From: a virus
Virus record (IMG/VR): IMGVR_UViG_3300047552_001737
Span: 1-50,837 of that record
Strand: one strand, 5' to 3'
Length of the DNA stretch: 50,837 nucleotides
The notes beneath the pieces were generated by a model, which was not told the DNA's origin, made no database searches, and saw nothing but the letters and a program-made list of their open reading frames with translations. The translations under genes were made by a program, and so were the position numbers. Of this stretch, positions 6,062-12,608 are shown piece after piece; within the stretch, counting starts at the first letter, position 1, and every line of letters begins with the position of its first letter.

Positions 6062-6090
6062 GTTCTACCTTACCACAGGTTGGTCAACAA
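6062..6090 (-). promoter_or_regulatory. Possible promoter for the nuclease gene
   Basis: On the minus strand TTGTTG (6085-6090) and TAGAAC (6062-6067) are separated by 17 bases, in the 83-bp gap upstream of the nuclease start. Match to a sigma-70 consensus is partial. A purine-rich stretch (AAGGAAGGGCAGGG) follows before the ATG and could hold the ribosome site. Confidence 0.3.
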
Positions 6091-6112
6091 GTCTAGCGCC
6101 CGGACTTCTATA

Positions 6113-6328
6113 TTACCCTGATTGCTCATTGTCTACCTTAATTCCCGTTTCAGTTTTAGTTTCATTGCCCGTACAGATATTGCACATCTTTATATCAACA
6201 CCTTGCTCTATTTCAACAAAACTGCCTATGTCATTATTAGTTGGTAAATTACATCCACCACATCTATATTGGTCTTTATTTATTTGTAATTTAAACTCAG
6301 GGTCTTGGTCTTTAATCTTCTTTTTCAT
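6113..6328 (-). CDS. Small zinc-finger-like protein
   Basis: A 71-residue product with a basic N-terminus (MKKKIKDQD) and two CxxC pairs, CGGC (about residues 23-26) and CNIC (about 49-52), consistent with a single treble-clef or ribbon zinc site. No wider family recognised. It starts 17 bases inside the end of the coiled-coil gene upstream, and lies directly before the nuclease gene. Confidence 0.55.
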   Translation of the reverse strand: MKKKIKDQDPEFKLQINKDQYRCGGCNLPTNNDIGSFVEIEQGVDIKMCNICTGNETKTETGIKVDNEQSG

Positions 6329-6986
6329 TTGTCTTTAATTTAGCATTAGATATGCGTTGTTTACAGCTATAGCAATTCCCGCCACATCCAGAACATTCTA
6401 GTGGCCAAATGAATCTAGTACTTGAAGTAGTTGATATAGTCGATGGTGGCAAGAATTCCGCACCACAAGTACATACTGGCGGGACTATTCCCATCCATAC
6501 GCCATATTTTTGGCACCATGGAAGATGGCTGGATAACATTTTGTACTTATACTCCCATGAATCTTGAGTATCTCCGGGAAAACAAGGAGGAGCGGATGGG
6601 GGTTGTTGAACCGCCTTTTGAGCCTCTTTTAATGCTTCTAGCTCGCGTGTAAGACTATGTGCCACGCCTTGCCATTCATTAGCGGCGTTTTCATAATTCT
6701 TTTCTCTAATATCTGCTAGTTTAAGCTCCATTCGGAGTTTTTCTATTTCCTTTTGAGCTTCGACTAAGTCACTGTGAACCTTTTTGTGTTCATCTTTCCA
6801 AAAATCAACACTTGATTCGGGTGTTGGTTCATAAAACGTGTCAGATATTGATTCAAGACTGCCTTCTAATACAGCTATTTCGTGCTTAAATTCTTCAGCT
6901 TCATAACTGACTTCGACCAGTCTATTGACTACATTTGAGAGCAGGTTTACTGTTTCTTGTAAAATGTCGGTGTTTGTGTTTTTCAT
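6312..6986 (-). CDS. Coiled-coil protein with Cys-rich C-terminus
   Basis: I choose the ATG at 6986 (224 residues), 4 bases after the stop of the gene upstream; the longer frame to 7067 would lie within that gene. Residues about 5-135 are heptad-like and strongly charged, predicted coiled coil. The C-terminal 60 residues carry several Cys pairs (CTC, CSGCGGNC, CKQR), a likely zinc-binding tail. Function unknown; could be a scaffold or adaptor. Confidence 0.6.
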   Translation of the reverse strand: MKNTNTDILQETVNLLSNVVNRLVEVSYEAEEFKHEIAVLEGSLESISDTFYEPTPESSVDFWKDEHKKVHSDLVEAQKEIEKLRMELKLADIREKNYENAANEWQGVAHSLTRELEALKEAQKAVQQPPSAPPCFPGDTQDSWEYKYKMLSSHLPWCQKYGVWMGIVPPVCTCGAEFLPPSTISTTSSTRFIWPLECSGCGGNCYSCKQRISNAKLKTNEKED

Positions 6987-6990
6987 TTCA

Positions 6991-7254
6991 TTAGTCGCTT
7001 TCTTCACAATCAATCCATACGATTTCGGTCTTACCGCCATGACCGTGCAGTGCCTTAACAACCTCAAGGGTATCGTACATAGCCATTGTACCTAGGTGAC
7101 TCAGCCATGTCAAGGCGACTCGTCCGTTTGGGAATTGGACACCAACAGCCACAAAGCCCTCTCCACTATTGCCTGTTTCATCTTCGTGACGATTCAATGC
7201 AAAACGTCTAAAACCCTGGCATAGCGTGTCTAATTCTTTAATCTTTGGTGTCAT
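6991..7254 (-). CDS. Hypothetical protein, 87 aa
   Basis: A small soluble protein with a mixed alpha/beta pattern (FVAVGVQFPNGRVALTW) and an acidic C-terminus. No motif recognised. The stop of the upstream gene overlaps its start (ATGA), so the two are probably co-translated. Confidence 0.6.
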   Translation of the reverse strand: MTPKIKELDTLCQGFRRFALNRHEDETGNSGEGFVAVGVQFPNGRVALTWLSHLGTMAMYDTLEVVKALHGHGGKTEIVWIDCEESD

Positions 7255-7526
7255 AATGTATCGTCGCTTCTCATTTGTAAATCAATCAGTTTTTTGGGTA
7301 AACTACCTTCAAGATCTAATTTTTCATTATCTTCATAGCCTAAGAAATGCTTATAGAAGGCGATGTTATCAATTAGTCCGTAGTGTTCAAGGACGTTGAT
7401 TAAGTCGCTAATACCTAACTCATTGTTCTCTGCCGCTAATTTACCATTGACATAAATACCTTCCCAATCGGCCCCTATAGCTCTAACTATTTCTGTTTTA
7501 GTATTGGTCGTCATTTGCCATTCCAT
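7251..7526 (-). CDS. Hypothetical acidic protein, 91 aa
   Basis: A soluble product, acidic and probably mostly helical, with no recognised motif. The start may be the first ATG (7526) or the fourth following codon (7514); both overlap the gene upstream. Part of the same chain of coupled small genes. Confidence 0.55.
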   Translation of the reverse strand: MEWQMTTNTKTEIVRAIGADWEGIYVNGKLAAENNELGISDLINVLEHYGLIDNIAFYKHFLGYEDNEKLDLEGSLPKKLIDLQMRSDDTL

Positions 7527-7704
7527 CTAAAATATTTAGCATTTTATTGATATAATTCTTAAAGTCATCTACCTTATCTTTTGGCAATGACTCCATGAAT
7601 TCAATACTTTCTTCATTTAGCATATTTCTAACTAGCGAAATACGTTCTTCTAAGAAGAGACTTGACCTATACTTTGGAAATACAGATTTATATCTAATTG
7701 TCAT
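7498..7704 (-). CDS. Hypothetical protein, 68 aa
   Basis: A short product, with basic N-terminus and acidic, amphipathic C-terminal helix. No motif recognised. Lies 18 bases downstream of the membrane protein gene at 7723 and overlaps the following gene. Confidence 0.5.
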   Translation of the reverse strand: MTIRYKSVFPKYRSSLFLEERISLVRNMLNEESIEFMESLPKDKVDDFKNYINKMLNILDGMANDDQY

Positions 7705-7722
7705 TTTAATACCAAAAATAGT

Positions 7723-7992
7723 TTATGGAATAGGTCCTAATTTCTTATTTATTGTTAATAAGCAAGCAATTGGACCAAGAAAAATATTTAACCATAGCCA
7801 TGTTACACAAAATCCAAATACAGCAAAAAATCCTCCACCAAGCAGTCCTAAGACGATATTCACTGTGTAACCGGCTACGAATCCCATTAAAAACGATGAG
7901 AACGTGCCAAGGATGAGAACTACATAGTAAAATACTTCAAGAAGGTCTTCGAGTCTATTAGCTACTTCTTCTACTAGTTTTAATTTTGCCAT
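7723..7992 (-). CDS. Small membrane protein, three hydrophobic segments
   Basis: An 89-residue product with a charged N-terminal helix (residues 1-18) followed by about three membrane segments (roughly 20-45, 47-65 and 66-82), with Gly-rich turns (GLLGGGFFAVFG). No enzymatic residues. It probably sits in the host inner membrane; phages often encode such proteins for lysis timing or exclusion, but nothing here decides between them. Confidence 0.6.
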   Translation of the reverse strand: MAKLKLVEEVANRLEDLLEVFYYVVLILGTFSSFLMGFVAGYTVNIVLGLLGGGFFAVFGFCVTWLWLNIFLGPIACLLTINKKLGPIP

Positions 7993-8026
7993 TTTATCAC
8001 CTATTTAAATTTTAGACTTAATATTA

Positions 8027-8380
8027 TTACTGCCCATATATTGCGTTGTCAATTGCAGTGACCATTTGGGTATGGTTTGTTACTTTTGGAAGCTCCACCG
8101 TTGCCCCGCTATTTAGCATTATACCAGTCCCACTTCCAGTTGCAACAACTGCACTAATGTTTTTAACTGGGAATGATGCCTCTCCTTTGGAATTTTTTAC
8201 TCTAATATTAGTAGTAGTTACTATTACTGAGCCCGCGTCTTTAATGAGGTCAAACATTCCCCATATAAGCAATGGAATTCCTATTACAAACGGAATAAGT
8301 AATACTCCTATTATCGCAATCACTCCATAACCAACTTTTGATTCGTAAAACTCACCTAATACTTTATTCTTAATTGTCAT
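8027..8380 (-). CDS. Membrane-anchored PH-like domain protein
   Basis: I choose the ATG at 8380 (117 residues) because it follows a purine-rich ribosome site (AAAGAGAAGAAA); upstream ATGs at 8401 and 8422 overlap the previous gene. Residues about 15-45 form one long or two short membrane segments (VIAIIGVLLIPFVIGIPLL). The remainder, with IVTTTNIRVKNSKGEASFPV and ISAVVATGSG, has the strand pattern of a bacterial PH domain. Exact function unknown. Confidence 0.55.
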   Translation of the reverse strand: MTIKNKVLGEFYESKVGYGVIAIIGVLLIPFVIGIPLLIWGMFDLIKDAGSVIVTTTNIRVKNSKGEASFPVKNISAVVATGSGTGIMLNSGATVELPKVTNHTQMVTAIDNAIYGQ

Positions 8381-8390
8381 TTTCTTCTCT

Positions 8391-8930
8391 TTATCTTTCA
8401 TGAAACAAACGTACTGAACCAACTTCAGCTATAAATTCTTTTGCTAAATTCTCTCCAAACTCTTCACGACCCGGCCATGAATAACCTCTAGCTACCCAGC
8501 CTTTATGTGTTCCAGTATCCCACACAAGGTTTGCCGCTTCATGGGCATGAACGAATTCATGTAACAATGCAAAACTATTTCTATTATATACAATTCCAGT
8601 TGAGAGATAATACCCATCACAAAGAGGATAATCCCCATATGGACATTCAAATCCTCCATTAACCATCCATACCGTCATACCATTAGTTTCTCGGCATAGG
8701 GAGTCTTTGCCAAAATGACGCTCATAAGTAATCCATAGTGCCCGGAAATAAACCTTTAAGTCTTCATAATTAATCGGACTCTCAGACCTTACTATGTAGC
8801 GACAGCTTGGTGATATATGAATTATGTATTCATATGGCGTCTGAATAGGAGTGGTTGTGTATTGGTATTTAACATCCGGTCCACAACTACTAACTGCCAA
8901 CATTATGGCTATTAATCCAATTTTAGTCAT
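8391..8930 (-). CDS. Putative lipoprotein with HEFVH metalloprotease motif
   Basis: A 179-residue product. Residues 1-16 form a lipoprotein signal (MTKIGLIAIMLAVSSC) with Cys16 as the likely lipidation site. H124-E125-x-x-H128 (LLHEFVHAHEA) is the HExxH zinc motif of zincin peptidases; a third ligand cannot be assigned, but a Glu is available downstream (EEFGENLAKEF). Six or seven further cysteines suggest disulfides. Probably exported to the host envelope, where it could cleave a surface protein or act in exclusion (inference). It starts directly at the stop of the 59-residue gene upstream. Confidence 0.65.
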   Translation of the reverse strand: MTKIGLIAIMLAVSSCGPDVKYQYTTTPIQTPYEYIIHISPSCRYIVRSESPINYEDLKVYFRALWITYERHFGKDSLCRETNGMTVWMVNGGFECPYGDYPLCDGYYLSTGIVYNRNSFALLHEFVHAHEAANLVWDTGTHKGWVARGYSWPGREEFGENLAKEFIAEVGSVRLFHER

Positions 8931-9110
8931 TTATTTAACAAACCTTCTAATTTCCATCCAAATTGTTTGCAGCCAATGTGATGTAATACATTCTTCTTCG
9001 ACATAATAGTCTTCAAGCCAAACTACTGTATTTCCCACATATGTAGGGAATAAAGCGAATTTGGCAACAATTCTTACGTCGCCAACTTTTGGGTCTTTCG
9101 TCCATTGCAT
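8931..9110 (-). CDS. Small hypothetical protein, 59 aa
   Basis: An ORF of 59 codons filling the gap between the lipoprotein and phosphoesterase genes. It begins MQWTKDPKVGDVRIVAKFAL and ends with a Trp-rich, acidic segment (EEECITSHWLQTIW). A purine-rich ribosome site (GGTAGGGTGGG) lies just upstream of the ATG, and its TAA directly abuts the ATG of the lipoprotein gene. Function unknown. Confidence 0.6.
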   Translation of the reverse strand: MQWTKDPKVGDVRIVAKFALFPTYVGNTVVWLEDYYVEEECITSHWLQTIWMEIRRFVK

Positions 9111-9152
9111 ACACCCACCCTACCATACAGGAGGGCGAGTTACAAGCATCGA

Positions 9153-9905
9153 CTATTCAGTAGCCTCTATGTCGACTTCAATACGAATTCTATCCCAAAA
9201 ATCCATATTGGCACCTTCATGGGCATATCCAGATGGATTACAATAAACCCGGAACCCCAATGGGTGAATATAGTCCATTGGGTCATGGGTATGTCCATGA
9301 ATCCATAGCTTAGGCAATTTTGGGGCCTTTACTAAGGATTTGGTAAAGTTTTCGCTACTAAAGAAGTGGTTCGATTTCATCCCCATCCACCTTGGGTGAG
9401 TAGATTCTACTGGGAAGTGGTGGGTAACTAATATGTCGGCATCACTCTTTTCGAGTTGCCATAGAAATGCTTTATGAGCTTGAGTTATTTGACTCATTGC
9501 GTCATATGGATAGTCTCCAATATACTTAAAGTCCACCCAGGTTCTTTTGTCTAGGAAATGAATACTATCTGCGTCAAACCATCCAGTTCCAGTTAAATAT
9601 TTGCAATCATTGACGTTTTCTATTTCAAAAACTTTTTGGGTCGGGGACAGTGCAGCGTGCCAAAAATCATGATTACCTGGAACATGAACAACTCGTCCAG
9701 TAATCATCGAATCTAACTTCTGAATTGCTTCATCACGAATAGGAAGACTATAGCTTGCAATATCGCCAGCTATGACTAATACATCTGGATGCCCATTCTT
9801 GTCTAAGTGATTTTGATAACTTACATAAAAATCTTCAACCTCTTTATGGCTTATTAAGTCAAAATGTAAGTCAGATATTACGTCTAGCTTTTGGGTTTTA
9901 ATCAT
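9153..9905 (-). CDS. Calcineurin-like metallophosphoesterase
   Basis: A 250-residue product with the full set of binuclear metal motifs in order: D12-x-H14 (ISDLHFD), GDI (about residues 47-49), GNHD (about 76-79), HH (THHFP, about 161-165) and GHTHD (about 203-207). The length equals a single catalytic domain without a cap. Members hydrolyse phosphomonoesters or diesters, including nucleotides and nucleic acids; the substrate is not evident. It lies in the accessory operon rather than the replication block, distinct from the larger phosphoesterase at 42231. Confidence 0.85.
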   Translation of the reverse strand: MIKTQKLDVISDLHFDLISHKEVEDFYVSYQNHLDKNGHPDVLVIAGDIASYSLPIRDEAIQKLDSMITGRVVHVPGNHDFWHAALSPTQKVFEIENVNDCKYLTGTGWFDADSIHFLDKRTWVDFKYIGDYPYDAMSQITQAHKAFLWQLEKSDADILVTHHFPVESTHPRWMGMKSNHFFSSENFTKSLVKAPKLPKLWIHGHTHDPMDYIHPLGFRVYCNPSGYAHEGANMDFWDRIRIEVDIEATE

Positions 9906-9924
9906 TTTATTACTTTCTTATCTT

Positions 9925-10188
9925 CTATCTTCTTTGCCCTATGAATGTCCCGGTATTTGAATTTATTGCGAATGGCAATGCCCTACCTAAATTAGAGTGG
10001 GATAAAAATTCTGAATACCAAGTTGGACTCCATTGGTATGGGAGGGTTGTTGAATTATATGTGTTCAATAAAGAAACACTAGTAGGTCTATAAAACAAGT
10101 TATTGTAATCTATTTCATTTATTGAACTATAGTGTTTATTGCCCATACTAGAACCATAGGTGAATTTTCTTAACAAGAGTTCAATCAT
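9925..10188 (-). CDS. Hypothetical protein, 87 aa
   Basis: I choose the ATG at 10188, which overlaps the TGA of the 34-residue membrane gene (ATGA); an ATG six codons earlier also exists. The product is Ser/Asn/Tyr-rich (YSSINEIDYNN, LLNTYNSTTL). No motif recognised. Confidence 0.45.
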   Translation of the reverse strand: MIELLLRKFTYGSSMGNKHYSSINEIDYNNLFYRPTSVSLLNTYNSTTLPYQWSPTWYSEFLSHSNLGRALPFAINSNTGTFIGQRR

Positions 10189-10289
10189 GGCTTTATCTTT
10201 AAACACGTCTTAATGGAAAATACTGCCGCTACTACGGTAATTATAGAATTAGCAAATAAGGCTAAATAAACTACAGTTTCATCGGTCAT
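10185..10289 (-). CDS. Single-pass mini membrane protein, 34 aa
   Basis: Its start (10289) overlaps the stop of the 123-residue gene (ATGA) and its stop overlaps the start of the next gene (ATGA). The product is one hydrophobic segment (VVYLALFANSIITVVAAVF) with a basic C-terminus (KTCLKIK). The double coupling supports translation. Function unknown. Confidence 0.5.
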   Translation of the reverse strand: MTDETVVYLALFANSIITVVAAVFSIKTCLKIKP

Positions 10290-10657
10290 TTTGCACCAAT
10301 CTTTTCTAATGTCTTACGAGCAATATCTCTATATTCATTGCTTAAATGAATCCAATACTCAAGCCACTCTTCGTCCGTTGAACTCATTTCTAATCCTGCA
10401 CGTCTAATCCTGGATATTTCCGATAAAGCGACTATTGCTTCGTCTAGCATTTTGTTGATTTTAGTATTTTCTTCTATCAACATCTTGACACTCTCGCCCA
10501 TCCTTTTTCCCCATGGGTTATTTGAGTCTTTACCTAATGGACCGACTGGAAGTAAGTCAACATCAACTTCATAGAAGAAGTCTCCGACGATTCTATCCCA
10601 TTCATCAAATCTTACTTCTTTTTCGTACTCTTCTCTTTTTTCTTCTAATTTAGACAT
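10286..10657 (-). CDS. Hypothetical acidic helical protein, 123 aa
   Basis: Highly charged N-terminus (KLEEKREEYEKEV), a Pro/Gly loop (LLPVGPLGKDSNNPWG) and a long helical C-terminal half. No signal peptide or motif. It sits one base from the membrane protein gene upstream and ends in an ATGA overlap. Confidence 0.55.
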   Translation of the reverse strand: MSKLEEKREEYEKEVRFDEWDRIVGDFFYEVDVDLLPVGPLGKDSNNPWGKRMGESVKMLIEENTKINKMLDEAIVALSEISRIRRAGLEMSSTDEEWLEYWIHLSNEYRDIARKTLEKIGAK

Positions 10658-10658
10658 T

Positions 10659-10895
10659 TTAGCTCTTTTTATGTAGTTTTACCGAGAAATAAGTTCCCAG
10701 AACCGTTCCAGCTACACCCGGCAGTATAGCAAAATGGTCTTCGACTGTAAAGACGGTCACGGCCATTCCACTGACGAATATAATCGCTGAATATATACTC
10801 GCTCTAATTTCTTGCTTATTACTGACAGCGGCGATATATAATCCCCAGCCATAGTCAAGAAAGCAAGTAAGAAGAAATAGAGCTAAGTACTTCAT
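10659..10895 (-). CDS. Small membrane protein, 78 aa
   Basis: Three hydrophobic segments (about residues 3-23, 33-50 and 55-70) with short loops and a basic tail (KLHKKS). No functional motif. Probably in the host inner membrane, within a cluster of similar small membrane proteins. Confidence 0.6.
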   Translation of the reverse strand: MKYLALFLLTCFLDYGWGLYIAAVSNKQEIRASIYSAIIFVSGMAVTVFTVEDHFAILPGVAGTVLGTYFSVKLHKKS

Positions 10896-10896
10896 A

Positions 10897-11175
10897 TTAT
10901 ATCAATCCAATCAAAATATTATCAGCGTCAAAGCCTTTTCTTTTCAATAAATTATAAGTTTTGTCAAAAAACGCAGGTCTGTTGGCAAATTTAGACTTCA
11001 TTGGCAGACTTCCCGTTAAAACAGTGACTCTAATTTCAGGAGTCATTTCAAAATCCATAGCTTTAATGAACGCATCTATGGCTATATAGTCATTTTTCTG
11101 ATACCACTGATAGAATTTTGAATAAATGCTATCAATTGTCTTCATTAATGCAGTTTCTTTATCTATTTTTGTCAT
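10897..11175 (-). CDS. Hypothetical protein, 92 aa
   Basis: A soluble, predicted helical product (SIYSKFYQWYQKND, AFFDKTYNLLKRKG). No motif recognised. Its start lies 17 bases inside the preceding gene. Confidence 0.55.
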   Translation of the reverse strand: MTKIDKETALMKTIDSIYSKFYQWYQKNDYIAIDAFIKAMDFEMTPEIRVTVLTGSLPMKSKFANRPAFFDKTYNLLKRKGFDADNILIGLI

Positions 11176-11437
11176 TTTCTCTGTTTTTTCTGTTTTTCAT
11201 GTGCAATAAATAAAACACCTTAACGGGTTCTGGCAACGGATTTTGTTCTGGTGTCTTAATTTCAGCTAGTTTTTCAGTAACAACCTGTTTTTCCTCCACT
11301 TTTTCAACAACTTTCAGTACTGGAGTTTCTTTTTTGGTCGTTTTCATGAAAAATGACTGAATTCTGCGGAAAATGCCACTAAAAAATACAGATACTGCTA
11401 GTAATACATAAGAAACCTTTGATTTAATCCAATTCAT
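11159..11437 (-). CDS. Membrane-anchored Lys/Glu-rich protein
   Basis: A 92-residue product with an N-terminal membrane segment (VSYVLLAVSVFFSGIF, about residues 8-23) followed by a charged stretch (VVEKVEEKQVVTEKLAEIK) with Pro-rich spacing and a Lys/Asn/Arg-rich tail. It could be a periplasmic linker, but no lysis (spanin) partner can be shown. Confidence 0.5.
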   Translation of the reverse strand: MNWIKSKVSYVLLAVSVFFSGIFRRIQSFFMKTTKKETPVLKVVEKVEEKQVVTEKLAEIKTPEQNPLPEPVKVFYLLHMKNRKNRENDKNR

Positions 11438-11445
11438 ATAACCCC

Positions 11446-11883
11446 TTATAGTGTGACCAATAGACCAACTACCTTTTTAACTAAATAACTAACCCACGGA
11501 AACAACATAGCAAGACCAAACCACCAAAAAATATACTTAAAGTTAACCAATCCCAATGGGGAGAACTTGCTGTGCTTATAGTCCCATGGAATAAAACCTA
11601 TTAAGCTTAATAGACATAGACCGCTAATAGCTTCTATACCGTATATAACTGGAGTAAATATTATAGCACGTATATAAAACGGAGCTACTAGACCGTCATT
11701 CAATGCTTCTAAAGTAATGCCAGCAAAGGCATAGACCGGGAACATATATAAATACGTATATCCTGTTGCCTTAAGATTCTTTTGTATAAATAGCGAATGT
11801 ATGCCAGTGAATACAACTTCTATTAAGAGCCCGATACAGCCGTAAAATGCTGCTTTTTGTAAATAACTTAAAAATTCTAACAT
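11446..11883 (-). CDS. Polytopic membrane protein, possible CmpB-like family
   Basis: A 145-residue product with about four membrane segments (residues ~10-28, 44-60, 68-95 and 115-140). The segment GFIPWDYKHSKFSPLGLVNF resembles the conserved W-D-Y-S loop of the CmpB-like (PF06541) membrane family, a weak assignment made by eye. No ATPase partner is present, so a transporter role is doubtful. Starts 7 bases inside the previous gene. Confidence 0.5.
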   Translation of the reverse strand: MLEFLSYLQKAAFYGCIGLLIEVVFTGIHSLFIQKNLKATGYTYLYMFPVYAFAGITLEALNDGLVAPFYIRAIIFTPVIYGIEAISGLCLLSLIGFIPWDYKHSKFSPLGLVNFKYIFWWFGLAMLFPWVSYLVKKVVGLLVTL

Positions 11884-12104
11884 AAATAATTATTTTTCTT
11901 ATAAACAATCTTTACTTTAATACCGTAGATTTCTCTTGGTATGATTTTAAGCTCTTTCGAGTCAATTAATTTATTGACTTTAATCGTCAGTACATTCTCG
12001 CCTAGTTTATTAGTGGTTTTGGTAATGGCTTGAAACCAGGTCTTTTGGTTAATCAGCCTCCAAAGCTCACTAAACGCTTGATTATTTTGAACTCTTGTGT
12101 CCAT
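11877..12104 (-). CDS. Hypothetical protein, first gene of leftward operon
   Basis: I choose the ATG at 12104 (75 residues); the longer frame needs a TTG at 12128. The product is basic with a beta-rich C-terminal half (GENVLTIKVNKLI, GIKVKIVYKK). No motif recognised. It is the first gene of the leftward run, 46 bp from the divergent deaminase-like gene. Confidence 0.55.
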   Translation of the reverse strand: MDTRVQNNQAFSELWRLINQKTWFQAITKTTNKLGENVLTIKVNKLIDSKELKIIPREIYGIKVKIVYKKNNYLC

Positions 12105-12109
12105 GACAC

Positions 12110-12138
12110 ATTCTACCACGAGAAGCAATCTTTAGCAA
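12110..12138 (-). promoter_or_regulatory. Candidate promoter for the leftward accessory operon
   Basis: On the minus strand TTGCTA (12133-12138) and TAGAAT (12110-12115) are 17 bases apart, a reasonable sigma-70 match in the 46-bp divergent gap. The -10 box ends only 5 bases before the ATG at 12104, so a transcript from it would be nearly leaderless. Its -35 overlaps the ribosome site of the rightward gene (GAGGAAG). Confidence 0.35.
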
Positions 12139-12150
12139 GAGGAAGAACAG

Positions 12151-12579
12151 ATGCCCTTAACACGTTTAGACTTACACTTTCTACAACTCGCTACCGCCGA
12201 AGCTCAGAAAGATGGGGCGTCAAACGTTAATTCCGGACTAAAAAGAAAAACACGTGGTTGCGTAATTGCAAGTGGGAATCAAATTATATCTACAGGTAGC
12301 TCAACCCACCTTGGTGGCCAGCAATACAAACCTCAAACAGATGAGCGCTATGTAGCTACAATTAATGCAGAAAACGTAGCAATAGGCAAAGCGGTTCAAA
12401 AAGGGACCGCAAAGTTTGATTCAGCCACTATATACATAACAGATTGCCCAAATTGGTATACTTTTAAGTTATTAGTTACAGTAGGGCTGAAAAGAATTGT
12501 ACATTACGGACCGATTACTAATCCAAGAATTGTACATTATTCCAAAGATTTAAATATTGATATAATTTCAGTAGGTTAA
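12151..12579 (+). CDS. dCMP deaminase-fold protein lacking zinc ligands
   Basis: A 142-residue product with deaminase-like order: a core strand (GCVIASGNQIIS), an INAENVAI helix (residues 71-78), then SATIYITDCPNWYTF and VGLKRIVHY. Aligned by eye to dCMP deaminases, the zinc His (HAE) is Asn72, and the two Cys of PCxxC are Asn101 and Thr104; only Glu74 remains. It is therefore probably not a zinc-dependent deaminase and may have a structural or regulatory role. A good ribosome site (GAGGAAG) precedes the ATG. It opens the rightward structural operon, 29 bases before the baseplate gene. Confidence 0.65.
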   Translation: MPLTRLDLHFLQLATAEAQKDGASNVNSGLKRKTRGCVIASGNQIISTGSSTHLGGQQYKPQTDERYVATINAENVAIGKAVQKGTAKFDSATIYITDCPNWYTFKLLVTVGLKRIVHYGPITNPRIVHYSKDLNIDIISVG

Positions 12580-12608
12580 GGTTAATTCTTAATTAAGTAG
12601 AGGCTCAA

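Noticed and set aside
5842-6338. Plus-strand ORFs over the nuclease gene start
   Set aside because: Antisense to a gene with complete catalytic motifs; no start signals.
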